Positions 1-5,445 of a stretch of 5,603 nucleotides of DNA are shown piece after piece. Each line of letters starts with the position of its first letter. The first letter of the stretch is position 1. Both the position numbers and the translations under genes were made by a program. The stretch lies in the NCBI GenBank assembly GCA_023356515.1, contig JAKQYG010000289.1:1-5603 (forward strand), in the 5' to 3' direction. The notes beneath the pieces are model-generated. The model did not search any database, was not told the origin of the DNA, and saw only the letters and a list, made by a program, of their open reading frames with translations. The DNA is from Trichodesmium sp. MAG_R04 (lineage in GTDB: Bacteria; Cyanobacteriota; Cyanobacteriia; Cyanobacteriales; Microcoleaceae).

Positions 1-160
1 CATAACTGAAACCTCCAGGGATAACTATTACATCCACATCAGAAATATCTTCTTCTTGATGCCAAACCATACGAGTTGGTTGACCCAATAACCCCTGAGT
101 TACCCAAGCTACATCCCGATCGCAATTGGAACCAGGAAACATAATAATGCCAAATTTCAT
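1..160 (-). CDS. purQ: Phosphoribosylformylglycinamidine synthase subunit PurQ (5' part, runs off window)
   Basis: Glutaminase subunit of FGAM synthase, which with PurL and PurS converts FGAR, ATP and glutamine to FGAM in the fourth step of purine synthesis in the cytoplasm. The visible 53 residues begin MKFGIIMFPGSNCDRD, the typical PurQ N-terminus (first strand of the class I glutamine amidotransferase fold plus the conserved PGSNCDRD turn), and include VIPGGFSY at residues 47-53, the oxyanion-side loop of the family. The nucleophilic cysteine and the His/Glu of the triad lie beyond the window edge, so intactness cannot be judged. The ATG is at 158-160; no clear Shine-Dalgarno sequence precedes it. 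It lies downstream of purS on the same strand across a 247-base spacer, so it could be co-transcribed or have its own promoter. Identification is firm from motif recognition. Confidence 0.95.
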   Translation of the reverse strand, partial: MKFGIIMFPGSNCDRDVAWVTQGLLGQPTRMVWHQEEDISDVDVIVIPGGFSY

Positions 161-197
161 ATTAATTTTCAATTAATTTCAACTAGTTAATTCCCAG

Positions 198-226
198 AAT
201 AGATAATTACATCAGATTTTGGGCAA
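198..226 (-). promoter_or_regulatory. Weak candidate promoter for purQ
   Basis: Read on the minus strand, TTGCCC (221-226) and TCTATT (198-203) are separated by 17 bases, a partial match to -35/-10 elements (4 of 6 at each). It lies about 40 bases upstream of the purQ ATG. In DNA this AT-rich such a match can arise by chance, so this is only a candidate. Confidence 0.2.
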
Positions 227-261
227 ATGATACACAGGGTAAATCCTAAAAATCATGTAGT

Positions 262-290
262 GCGGTCATAAACCCCCGCCTAGGTATACC
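262..290. repeat. GC-rich palindromic islet between purS and purQ
   Basis: In an otherwise AT-rich spacer, this patch contains GCGG (262-265) facing CCGC (276-279), then two overlapping perfect palindromes, CCTAGG (279-284) and GGTATACC (283-290). It could be an operator, a transcript hairpin or a remnant of a repeat. There is no T-run positioned to make it a standard intrinsic terminator for purS. Function unknown. Confidence 0.4.
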
Positions 291-407
291 CCATAAAAAT
301 GGAAAGCGCTGTATTATAGTAAAGATTATTTGCTCATACTTATAGAGATCTAATTTAAATCTTTCCTGGGCTACTCGAAATATCTTCACATATTTAAAAC
401 AAAATCC

Positions 408-707
408 TCAATTAAAAACTTCCTCGCTTTTTACTTCCTTATTCTTATTTATTACTTGATCTAATTCAAAGCGATAATTTTCAATAACAGGATTTGCCAA
501 TAATTGATCACAAATTAATTCTACTTGTTTTCTAGCAGTTACTTCATCTGTTGCCTGAAGTTTCAACTCAATATACTTACCAATTCTAATTTCTTCTAAA
601 TTTTCATGTCCCATTTGTGCCAACCCAGATTGAACAGCAGTACCAGCAGGGTCCAAAACAGATGGCCTTAGAGTAACATATATATATGCCTGATATTTTT
701 TGATCAC
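408..707 (-). CDS. purS: Phosphoribosylformylglycinamidine synthase subunit PurS
   Basis: Small subunit of the three-part FGAM synthase; PurS dimers bridge PurL and PurQ and help pass ammonia between them. The core YQAYIYVTLRPSVLDPAGTAV, followed by GLAQMGHENLEEIRIGKYIEL and CDQLLANPVIENYRFEL, is the characteristic PurS sequence. I place the start at GTG (705-707), giving 99 residues beginning MIKKYQAYIYV, because family members usually begin only a few residues before this first strand. The frame stays open upstream to a TTG at 747-749 (113 residues), which would add an unconserved-looking leader and leave only 17 bases to the divergent gene. No strong ribosome site marks either start. The last ~13 residues are a Lys/Glu-rich tail beyond the usual core. 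Transcription toward purQ suggests a purSQ unit. The gene is divergent from zur. Confidence 0.93.
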   Translation of the reverse strand: MIKKYQAYIYVTLRPSVLDPAGTAVQSGLAQMGHENLEEIRIGKYIELKLQATDEVTARKQVELICDQLLANPVIENYRFELDQVINKNKEVKSEEVFN

Positions 708-750
708 TTTAGTACAAATACTTGAATATTGTCTGTTAAATTCTACCAAA

Positions 751-768
751 ATTAACTATATTAACTAT
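751..768. repeat. Tandem 9-base repeat ATTAACTAT x2 at the zur start
   Basis: Two exact adjacent copies (751-759 and 760-768); the second runs into the zur ATG at 767-769. It occupies the place where a Shine-Dalgarno sequence would be, and none is present. It could influence initiation or bind a regulator, or be simple slippage. Confidence 0.6.
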
Positions 769-1162
769 GAAAACCAATCGCACCAGGTCTCAAGAGCGTA
801 TTTTTAAACTATTAAAAACCGAGAAGCGATCGCTCTCCGCTCAGGATATATATTCAAAACTACGCAAACATGAGAAACCTTTGGGGCTAGCAACAGTATA
901 TCGTTCCTTGGATGCTCTCAAGCAAGAAGGTGTAGTAACTTTCCGGACTTTGGCCAATGGTGAATCTGTTTATAGTTGTCTCCAGCAAGACCAACATTAT
1001 CTGAATTGTGTTAAGTGTGGGACTTGTATAACCATTAATGAATGTCCTGTCCACAATTGGGAAGACAAATTGCAGCAGTCCCACAAGTTTAAGATTTTTT
1101 ACCACAATTTAGAATTTTTTGGAGTTTGTAATAGCTGCACCTTCACTGAAGATATTTCGTGA
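767..1162 (+). CDS. zur: Zur-type Fur-family zinc-responsive repressor (FurB/Zur)
   Basis: Fur-superfamily metal-dependent DNA-binding repressor, 131 residues, normal length. An N-terminal winged helix (about 8-70) contains LGLATVYRSLDALKQEGVV (39-57), the recognition-helix motif. The C-terminal dimerisation/metal domain has two CxxC pairs, C81/C84 and C121/C124, expected to hold structural zinc. C71, H77, C93, H96, H106 and H113 are further metal-ligand candidates. The sequence around YSCLQQDQH, ECPVH and FKIFYHNLEFFG resembles what I remember of cyanobacterial Zur (FurB), which represses zinc uptake and zinc-free paralogue genes when zinc is plentiful; the absence of the His-rich HHDH segment of true Fur also favours Zur. 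No zinc transporter gene adjoins it. It is divergent from purS, with its promoter probably inside the purS 5' region, and convergent with the SPFH gene. I saw no clear Zur box in the window, so autoregulation is unproven. Zur is favoured over Fur or PerR, but from memory of the family. Confidence 0.85.
   Translation: MKTNRTRSQERIFKLLKTEKRSLSAQDIYSKLRKHEKPLGLATVYRSLDALKQEGVVTFRTLANGESVYSCLQQDQHYLNCVKCGTCITINECPVHNWEDKLQQSHKFKIFYHNLEFFGVCNSCTFTEDIS
826..833. repeat. HIP1 octamer GCGATCGC
   Basis: Perfect palindromic HIP1 octamer inside zur. HIP1 is over-represented in many cyanobacterial genomes and supports the taxonomic call; it is not a gene-specific signal. Confidence 0.85.
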
Positions 1163-1174
1163 ACAACTATTCTA

Positions 1175-1188
1175 CTAACTGCTAACTG
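1175..1188. repeat. Tandem heptamer CTAACTG x2 over the SPFH stop codon
   Basis: Two exact copies (1175-1181 and 1182-1188). On the coding strand they read CAGTTAG twice and supply the last residues and the TAG stop of the stomatin-like gene. It resembles the two-copy heptamers at 2681-2694 and 3339-3352. Confidence 0.55.
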
Positions 1189-2140
1189 AATTTTTGTTAT
1201 CTGTAACAATAGAACGCATACCTTCCAAAGTTGCTGGAATATTCCGGGGGTCCATAAACATAACTTTACTACTTTCACTACTACCAATTGTTTGGCCCAT
1301 ATCCAGATAATTTTGAGCTAATAAAAATTGGAGTGCCTCTTTTGCATTTGAATCTTCATGGAGAGTCTTAGTAATAATTTCTAATGCTTCAGCAGTTGCT
1401 TGAGCTTTCAAAACTTGAGATTGACGTTCGGCTTGAGCCTTCAAAACAATTGCTTTTTGTTGTGCTTCTGCCTCTAAAACAGTTGCTTTTTGACGTGCTT
1501 GAGCATCAAGAACTTGTGATTCTGCTCTACCTCTAGCAGAGTTAATAGCAGAATCTCTTTCTCCTTCCGAAGTTAAAATTGCTGCCCGTTTTTGTCGCTC
1601 CGCAGTCATCTGTAATTCCATAGAATCTTGTACTGCTTTGGAAGGACTAATATCTCGTAATTCTACCCTAGTTACTTTCACTCCCCAAGGGTCAGTAACA
1701 ATATCTAACTCTCTAAGTAATACCTCATTAATTTCTGTGCGAGCTGTAAAAGTTTGGTCTAATTCTAATTTACCCATTTCTGCCCGAATTTGAGTTAAAA
1801 CTAGATTAGTCATTGCAGATTGAAGATTTTCTACTTTATAGTAAGCTTTCTCCATATCCATAATTCGCCAATAAACAACAGCATCTACACTAATTGCCAC
1901 ATTATCCCTAGTAATACATGGTTGAGGTTTAATATCTAATACCTTTTCCCGAATAGTTCCTTGATAAGAAATTTTATCCAAAAATGGGATAATAAATTTC
2001 AAACCAGCATCTAATTTTCTGCCATTATATCTACCTAAAGTTTCAACCAAAGCTTCGTTCCCTTGATTAATAACTTTAACACTTCCGGCTAAACTTGAAC
2101 CACCTAAAACTAAAAATACAAGTAAAAAAAATTGATACAA
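1175..2140 (-). CDS. Stomatin/prohibitin-like SPFH membrane protein (Slr1128/QmcA type)
   Basis: A 321-residue SPFH protein expected to be anchored in the membrane by its N-terminal hydrophobic segment (about 2-20) and to oligomerise into large rings or scaffolds that organise membrane domains or control proteases. The SPFH domain (about 21-185) carries family-typical stretches such as VKVINQGNEALVETLGRY, ITRDNVAISVDAVVYWRI, YYKVENLQSAMTNLVLTQIR and PWGVKVTRVELRDISPSKAVQ. Residues 185-255 form an Ala/Gln/Glu/Lys-rich coiled coil with four exact 11-residue units. The C-terminus is short, with a hydrophobic FLLAQNYLD segment. The start is TTG at 2138-2140, supported by AAGGAG ten bases upstream and by the usual family N-terminus; no in-frame ATG fits. 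It follows nfeD by 36 bases, so the two are probably one operon and their products partners. It ends 12 bases from zur on the opposite strand. The family is certain; the exact cellular job in cyanobacteria is not established. Confidence 0.95.
   Translation of the reverse strand: MYQFFLLVFLVLGGSSLAGSVKVINQGNEALVETLGRYNGRKLDAGLKFIIPFLDKISYQGTIREKVLDIKPQPCITRDNVAISVDAVVYWRIMDMEKAYYKVENLQSAMTNLVLTQIRAEMGKLELDQTFTARTEINEVLLRELDIVTDPWGVKVTRVELRDISPSKAVQDSMELQMTAERQKRAAILTSEGERDSAINSARGRAESQVLDAQARQKATVLEAEAQQKAIVLKAQAERQSQVLKAQATAEALEIITKTLHEDSNAKEALQFLLAQNYLDMGQTIGSSESSKVMFMDPRNIPATLEGMRSIVTDNKNSVSS
1388..1519 (-). repeat. Four tandem 33-base units encoding hendecad coiled-coil repeats
   Basis: Residues 208-251 of the SPFH protein divide into four consecutive 11-residue units: SQVLDAQARQK, ATVLEAEAQQK, AIVLKAQAERQ and SQVLKAQATAE. 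Each has the pattern x-x-V-L-x-A-x-A, so the DNA repeats at 33-base spacing. An 11-residue period fits a right-handed or nearly straight coiled coil, as expected for the stalk of SPFH cages. Confidence 0.85.
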
Positions 2141-2150
2141 TGTCTTTTTT

Positions 2151-2156
2151 CTCCTT
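2151..2156 (-). promoter_or_regulatory. Shine-Dalgarno that fixes the TTG start of the SPFH gene
   Basis: AAGGAG on the minus strand, ten bases before TTG (2138-2140). It is the strongest ribosome-binding site in the window and lies in the 36-base gap after the nfeD stop, supporting independent initiation of the second cistron at a non-ATG codon. Confidence 0.7.
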
Positions 2157-2176
2157 CTAATTATCTAAATTAGTTT

Positions 2177-2641
2177 TTACTTTAATTGATTATGGTTGGG
2201 AAGATAAACTGAAGAATTTAATATATTTTCTGGCAAAACAAATAAAGTATTACCTTCTCGTCTAACGACAATAACTTTTTCTTGAGCAGCGATCATACTA
2301 TCTTGATCGTCACATTTAGCTCGCCAAGAATTACCTTCATAAAGTACTCGACCAGGCTGACCTGGTAATATTTCTGTTAAAGTTTCTGCTTCCTTGGCAT
2401 CAGCAATAGTAGCTATTGTACGGTGGGGCAGTAGACGACGGAAAGCAAAAATAGAAGCTACAGAAAAAATCATCCATAAGACAACTTGCAGACTTACGCT
2501 AGGAATTAATAAAGACACGAGTGCAACAACAAAGGCACTAATTCCCATCATAAATTCAACAAAGGCTGTAGGTATAAAGAATTCTAAAAAACAAAGAATT
2601 GCCCCAGCTAGTAACCAAAATATAGTTGGATTTAAAACCAT
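2177..2641 (-). CDS. Short NfeD-family membrane protein, partner of the SPFH protein
   Basis: A 154-residue NfeD-like protein of the short class, lacking the ClpP-like serine protease domain of long NfeD. Three hydrophobic segments fill the first half (about 7-24, 28-47 and 50-67), with a loop containing the helix-breaking IPTAF. After a basic RRLLPHR turn comes a soluble domain (about 90-148) with LPGQPGRVLYEGNSWRAKC and KVIVVRREGNTLFVLP, the glycine/tryptophan pattern of the NfeD C-terminal OB-fold. Short NfeD genes typically sit directly upstream of SPFH genes and their products are thought to act together at the membrane; that arrangement is present here. The start is ATG at 2639-2641, right before the first membrane segment, with no obvious Shine-Dalgarno. 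This is probably the first gene of the operon, with its promoter somewhere in the long upstream gap. The precise function is unknown. Confidence 0.9.
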   Translation of the reverse strand: MVLNPTIFWLLAGAILCFLEFFIPTAFVEFMMGISAFVVALVSLLIPSVSLQVVLWMIFSVASIFAFRRLLPHRTIATIADAKEAETLTEILPGQPGRVLYEGNSWRAKCDDQDSMIAAQEKVIVVRREGNTLFVLPENILNSSVYLPNHNQLK

Positions 2642-2680
2642 AGATAAATGGGAACATTCAGATTAAAGAAGCCGTTGGGG

Positions 2681-2694
2681 TTCAGCATTCAGCA
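2681..2694. repeat. Tandem heptamer TTCAGCA x2
   Basis: Two exact adjacent copies upstream of nfeD. Short tandem heptamers in intergenic DNA are a recognised class in filamentous cyanobacteria; two copies alone are weak evidence of membership. Confidence 0.55.
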
Positions 2695-2977
2695 ATTAGT
2701 TAGGAGTATTTTTTTTAGGTCAGAAGGAAATTTAAACTGCCCCTAAACCATCTAGTGCAATAGTTGCCAGAGATTTTTACCCAAAACGGCTAAAAGTTGA
2801 TAGCTAGTTAAATTTATTATTGACCAAAAAATAAGGTTTCAAGGTTTTCCTTTAAAGGGAATGAAAAAAATAAACTTTAGTATTCCAGTCCTCTAGCTTT
2901 AACCAGAGGTGCTGATTGAAAATATGACCGTATTTTTCTACTTTTTTTTAGTAAACTTCACAATTTTCTCTGACCAA

Positions 2978-3047
2978 AAGTAGTATTTAACTTGCTAATA
3001 CTTAAGTTTGCAAGTATTTTTGGCATAAAAATATTAAACTACTACTT
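2978..3047. other. Possible three-way-junction structured element
   Basis: Arms 2978-2990 and 3034-3047 can pair over 13 base pairs with one bulged base (C3039). Inside lie two hairpins: CTTGC (2991-2995) with GCAAG (3010-3014), and ATTTTT (3016-3021) with AAAAAT (3027-3032) closed by a GGCAT loop. Together they use almost every base between the outer arms. An alternative hairpin, AATACTT (2997-3003) with AAGTATT (3012-3018), competes. It could be a small RNA, a leader structure or a degenerate miniature element; the AT-rich arms make chance a real alternative. Confidence 0.35.
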
Positions 3048-3054
3048 ATAAGTA
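3043..3054. repeat. 12-base perfect palindrome TACTTATAAGTA
   Basis: Perfect palindrome overlapping the right arm of the folded element at 2978-3047, about 310 bases upstream of the phosphatase gene. It has the size of a dimeric regulator site, but no regulator can be named. Confidence 0.4.
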
Positions 3055-3307
3055 ATATGATAACATATCTATCAAGCCAAAACCAACAGGAATTACACAT
3101 AAACCGGGTTTATATACAAAATTTTGGTGTGCCTTTAGGCCGGGGAGGATATCTCTTGTCTTCATATTTTCCCGAAATCTGCTGTATCTTTGGGTTTTGA
3201 TCCTGAGAAATTCCTCTAAAAACCTCCTAATTTATATATCAAAAGCAAAAAAAACAATTCCTTAATTTCTTACAAAAACTTTGAGATTACATTTTAAATG
3301 GTAGAAC

Positions 3308-3354
3308 TTTTGACTTCATAAAAAGTCAATTTTATGATTTTTGACTTTTGACTT
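3308..3354. repeat. Cluster of direct and inverted TTGACTT motifs
   Basis: Copies are TTGACTT at 3310-3316, the inverse AAAAGTCAA at 3321-3329, TTGACTTTT at 3341-3349, and tandem heptamers TTTTGAC at 3339-3345 and 3346-3352. AAAAGTCAA and TTGACTTTT form a perfect 9-base inverted repeat around an 11-base centre holding the -10 box of the phosphatase promoter. Confidence 0.65.
3310..3338 (+). promoter_or_regulatory. Near-consensus promoter for the PP2C gene
   Basis: TTGACT (3310-3315) and TATGAT (3333-3338) are separated by exactly 17 bases, each matching 5 of 6 positions of the sigma-70-type consensus. The expected transcription start is near 3345, giving a leader of about 20 bases without a Shine-Dalgarno before the ATG at 3366. 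The -35 element is itself a copy of the TTGACTT repeat. Confidence 0.6.
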
Positions 3355-3365
3355 AATTCCTAACT

Positions 3366-5303
3366 ATGATTGATTCTTCGCCAATAATTTATTGTCCAAA
3401 TACTAATTGCCCTGATCCATCTAACTCCTGGGGTCGGCAACAATGTGAGGCTTGCCAAACTCAATTAATCTATCGCTATTTATGGGCAGTTACTCTAGAG
3501 TTTGAGATTTCTGTAGGGGAGTTATTAGGCGATCGCTACTATGTTGTAGCTCCACAAGTTTGGCTAGATACCAAGCCTAGTAAACCTCCCTTTGTGTATG
3601 AGGAATTGCCAGGTAATATTATGCCTTATTTATACTTATACCCCCAGAGACTTCATACCCCGGATATATATGGTTTTTATCAGTATGAAGAAGAAAATTA
3701 TGTTACAGATATTCTATTATTATCTAACGTCCCTCTGAATTCTGAGGGTAAATTGTTTCCTAGTCTTCTGGAAGCTTGGCCCACCGCAACTTCTGTACGT
3801 CAAGTCTACTGGTTTTGGCAAATGATGCAATTATGGAAACCTCTATCAGAACACCGTGTAGCTTTTAGTTTATTGACAAATAATTTACGGGTAGAAGGTT
3901 GGCGGTTGCGACTGTTAGAGTTGGACATACAACCCCGTAAAACTAAACTTAGAGATTTTAAGATTTTTTGGTCAAATTTGATTTCTACTGCTCATCCTGA
4001 TATTCAACAAGCCTTGACAGAGATTTGTCACATGATTAGTGATATTGGAGAATCTCTAGAGGCGATCGCCCCAAAATTAAACCAACTATTGTTAGAGCAG
4101 GCAGCGCAATTACCATTAAATTTCCAGATAATGGGGGCTACGAATACAGGGCCAGTACACCTTCATAATGAGGATTATTGTTATCCCACAGAACAAGATT
4201 TAAATAGTAATCAACTAGTACCCCATTTGGCAATTATTTGTGATGGAGTAGGTGGCCATGATGGTGGAGAGGTGGCTAGTCAACTTGTAGCACAGTCCAT
4301 CAAAAAATTAGTTCAAAATCTATTGATAGAGGTAGAACAACAACAAGAATTAACATCCCCAGACGTAGTAAAGAAACAACTAGAGGAAATTATTCGGGTA
4401 GTCAATAATATGATTTCCACGGAGAATGATAAACAAGGAAGAGAGTCTCGACAGCGTATGGGTACAACATTAGTTATGGCATTACAGTTACCACAAAAGG
4501 TGAAACCTACTCCAGAATTAAATCCAAATAATGCTCATGAGTTGTATATAGTTAGTATCGGAGATAGTCGTGCTTATTGGCTCAGTAGAAATGCTTGTCA
4601 GTTGTTGACTGTTGATGATAATGTAGCCTCTAGAGAGGTGCGTCTAGGCCATTGTCTATATTGGCAGGCTTTAGAACGTCTAGATGGGGGTGCCCTGACT
4701 CAGGCTTTGGGTACAAAGGCTGGAGAGTTTATTAGCCCAACTATTCAAAGATTTTTGATTGAAGAAGAGGGTCTATTACTTTTATGTTCGGATGGTCTGA
4801 GTGATAATAATTTGGTTGAAAATTCTTGGGCTGAATATACTCCCAAAGTTTTTCGAGGTGAAATTTCTTTGAAGCAGGGAGTAGAGTCTCTAATTGAATT
4901 AGCAAATCAGAAAAATGGACATGACAATACTTCTGTAGTACTTGTTTACTATAACCTTTCTCCAGAGAAGTTAGTTTTATTCAATATTCCTACAGTAACA
5001 ACCCTAGAAAAGGGGACTGTAATAAAAGAGTTGTCTGAGGCTTCTAAAGAATTGCTTTATAGTAATGATGAAGAACTATCAGAGCCTGATTCTGAGCCTC
5101 AGTTAAAAACTGTCCAAAATATTTTGTCCTTAAAACCCTGGATGTTTATGATTGGTTTATTATTTATCCTGTTAGTAGGAGCAATTATATCAATATGGCG
5201 GAATTGGGAAAATTTTAATTTCACTCCTGGGGATCTTCCTACAAATTGGCAGACTCCTATCGAACCTGAGCCTTTGGAGACTCCACTTTCTCCAAATTCT
5301 TAA
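3366..5303 (+). CDS. Membrane-anchored PP2C-type Ser/Thr phosphatase with zinc ribbon and pseudokinase-like N-terminus
   Basis: A 645-residue metal-dependent phosphatase. Domains in order: a four-Cys zinc ribbon (C10, C15, C27, C30); a region (about 45-245) with GDRY (55-58) and KPSKPPFVYEELP (70-82) that looks like a decayed Ser/Thr kinase; the PP2C domain (about 252-530); an acidic linker (567-579); one membrane helix (about 592-610); and a Pro/Glu-rich tail. The PP2C motifs are intact: HNEDY with D270, CDGVGGHDGGEVAS with D293, GTTLV (366-370), SIGDSRAY with D400, LLCSDGLSD with D476, and GHDNTSVVLV with D520. D270, D293, D476 and D520 are the expected metal ligands, so activity on phospho-Ser/Thr substrates is likely. 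Such phosphatases usually counter Hanks-type kinases in cyanobacteria; the substrate is unknown. The start codon is the first ATG before the ribbon; there is no clear ribosome site. It appears monocistronic, downstream of a near-consensus promoter. The phosphatase call is certain; the kinase ancestry is inferred. Confidence 0.95.
   Translation: MIDSSPIIYCPNTNCPDPSNSWGRQQCEACQTQLIYRYLWAVTLEFEISVGELLGDRYYVVAPQVWLDTKPSKPPFVYEELPGNIMPYLYLYPQRLHTPDIYGFYQYEEENYVTDILLLSNVPLNSEGKLFPSLLEAWPTATSVRQVYWFWQMMQLWKPLSEHRVAFSLLTNNLRVEGWRLRLLELDIQPRKTKLRDFKIFWSNLISTAHPDIQQALTEICHMISDIGESLEAIAPKLNQLLLEQAAQLPLNFQIMGATNTGPVHLHNEDYCYPTEQDLNSNQLVPHLAIICDGVGGHDGGEVASQLVAQSIKKLVQNLLIEVEQQQELTSPDVVKKQLEEIIRVVNNMISTENDKQGRESRQRMGTTLVMALQLPQKVKPTPELNPNNAHELYIVSIGDSRAYWLSRNACQLLTVDDNVASREVRLGHCLYWQALERLDGGALTQALGTKAGEFISPTIQRFLIEEEGLLLLCSDGLSDNNLVENSWAEYTPKVFRGEISLKQGVESLIELANQKNGHDNTSVVLVYYNLSPEKLVLFNIPTVTTLEKGTVIKELSEASKELLYSNDEELSEPDSEPQLKTVQNILSLKPWMFMIGLLFILLVGAIISIWRNWENFNFTPGDLPTNWQTPIEPEPLETPLSPNS
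3529..3536. repeat. HIP1 octamer GCGATCGC
   Basis: Perfect HIP1 octamer inside the phosphatase gene, encoding GDR at residues 55-57. Confidence 0.85.
4062..4069. repeat. HIP1 octamer GCGATCGC (within GGCGATCGCC)
   Basis: Perfect octamer extended to the 10-base palindrome GGCGATCGCC at 4061-4070, the full consensus form of HIP1, between the pseudokinase-like region and the PP2C domain. Confidence 0.85.
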
Positions 5304-5445
5304 TCTTTATTCGAGGATCTGTTATTATAAGTTTTGTGCAAAAATAAGAAAATTGTTAAAGTAACCGTGAAATTTCTGCTTGAAGTTACATAGCAGACAT
5401 AAGTCATAATGAAAATTTGTAGGAGAGGATAATAGAAGGTTTGAT
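5304..5445. other. Spacer between the phosphatase gene and the last partial gene
   Basis: 142 AT-rich bases. The only stem I find just after the stop is TTTTG/CAAAA (5332-5343), which is too weak and has no T-run, so no intrinsic terminator can be called. It must carry either read-through or the promoter of the next gene; no good promoter match stood out. Confidence 0.5.
5434..5439 (+). promoter_or_regulatory. Shine-Dalgarno for the last partial gene
   Basis: AGAAGG six bases before ATG 5446, with a second purine-rich stretch AGGAGAGG at 5421-5428. This good spacing is the main support for the small downstream reading frame. Confidence 0.55.

Larger units (their letters stand above)
2642..3365. 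other. 724-base intergenic region between divergent nfeD and phosphatase genes
   Basis: No convincing protein gene is seen. The longest reading frame I noticed from an ATG is 47 codons at 3057-3200 (plus), without a ribosome site or recognisable family. The region holds a tandem heptamer (2681-2694), a possible branched fold (2978-3047), a 12-base palindrome (3043-3054), a somewhat less AT-rich patch around 3103-3180, and a strong promoter with TTGACTT repeats just before the phosphatase gene. A weak minus-strand promoter for nfeD may be TTGAAA (2837-2842) with AATAAT (2816-2821), but its 15-base spacing is short. The region must contain divergent promoters for both flanking units. Confidence 0.7.

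Noticed and set aside
887..1287. Minus-strand frames (887-1105 and 1099-1287) across zur and the end of the SPFH gene
   Set aside because: They are shadows of zur and of the SPFH gene in another frame, with no family features or ribosome sites.
2394..2666. 90-codon plus-strand open frame
   Set aside because: It is antisense to nfeD, whose membrane segments and OB-fold are clearly conserved.
2924..2983. 19-codon hydrophobic frame
   Set aside because: Its hydrophobicity simply reflects a T-rich stretch; there is no well-spaced ribosome site.
3054..3070. TGATAACATATC considered as a Zur box
   Set aside because: It does not form the 7-1-7 palindrome remembered for cyanobacterial Zur sites and lies near no zinc-related gene.
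3057..3200. 47-codon plus-strand frame in the long gap
   Set aside because: No ribosome site, no recognisable family and a length expected by chance. A decayed gene fragment is possible but cannot be supported.
5332..5343. TTTTG/CAAAA stem after the phosphatase gene, considered as a terminator
   Set aside because: Five AU-dominated pairs with a two-base loop and no following T-run.
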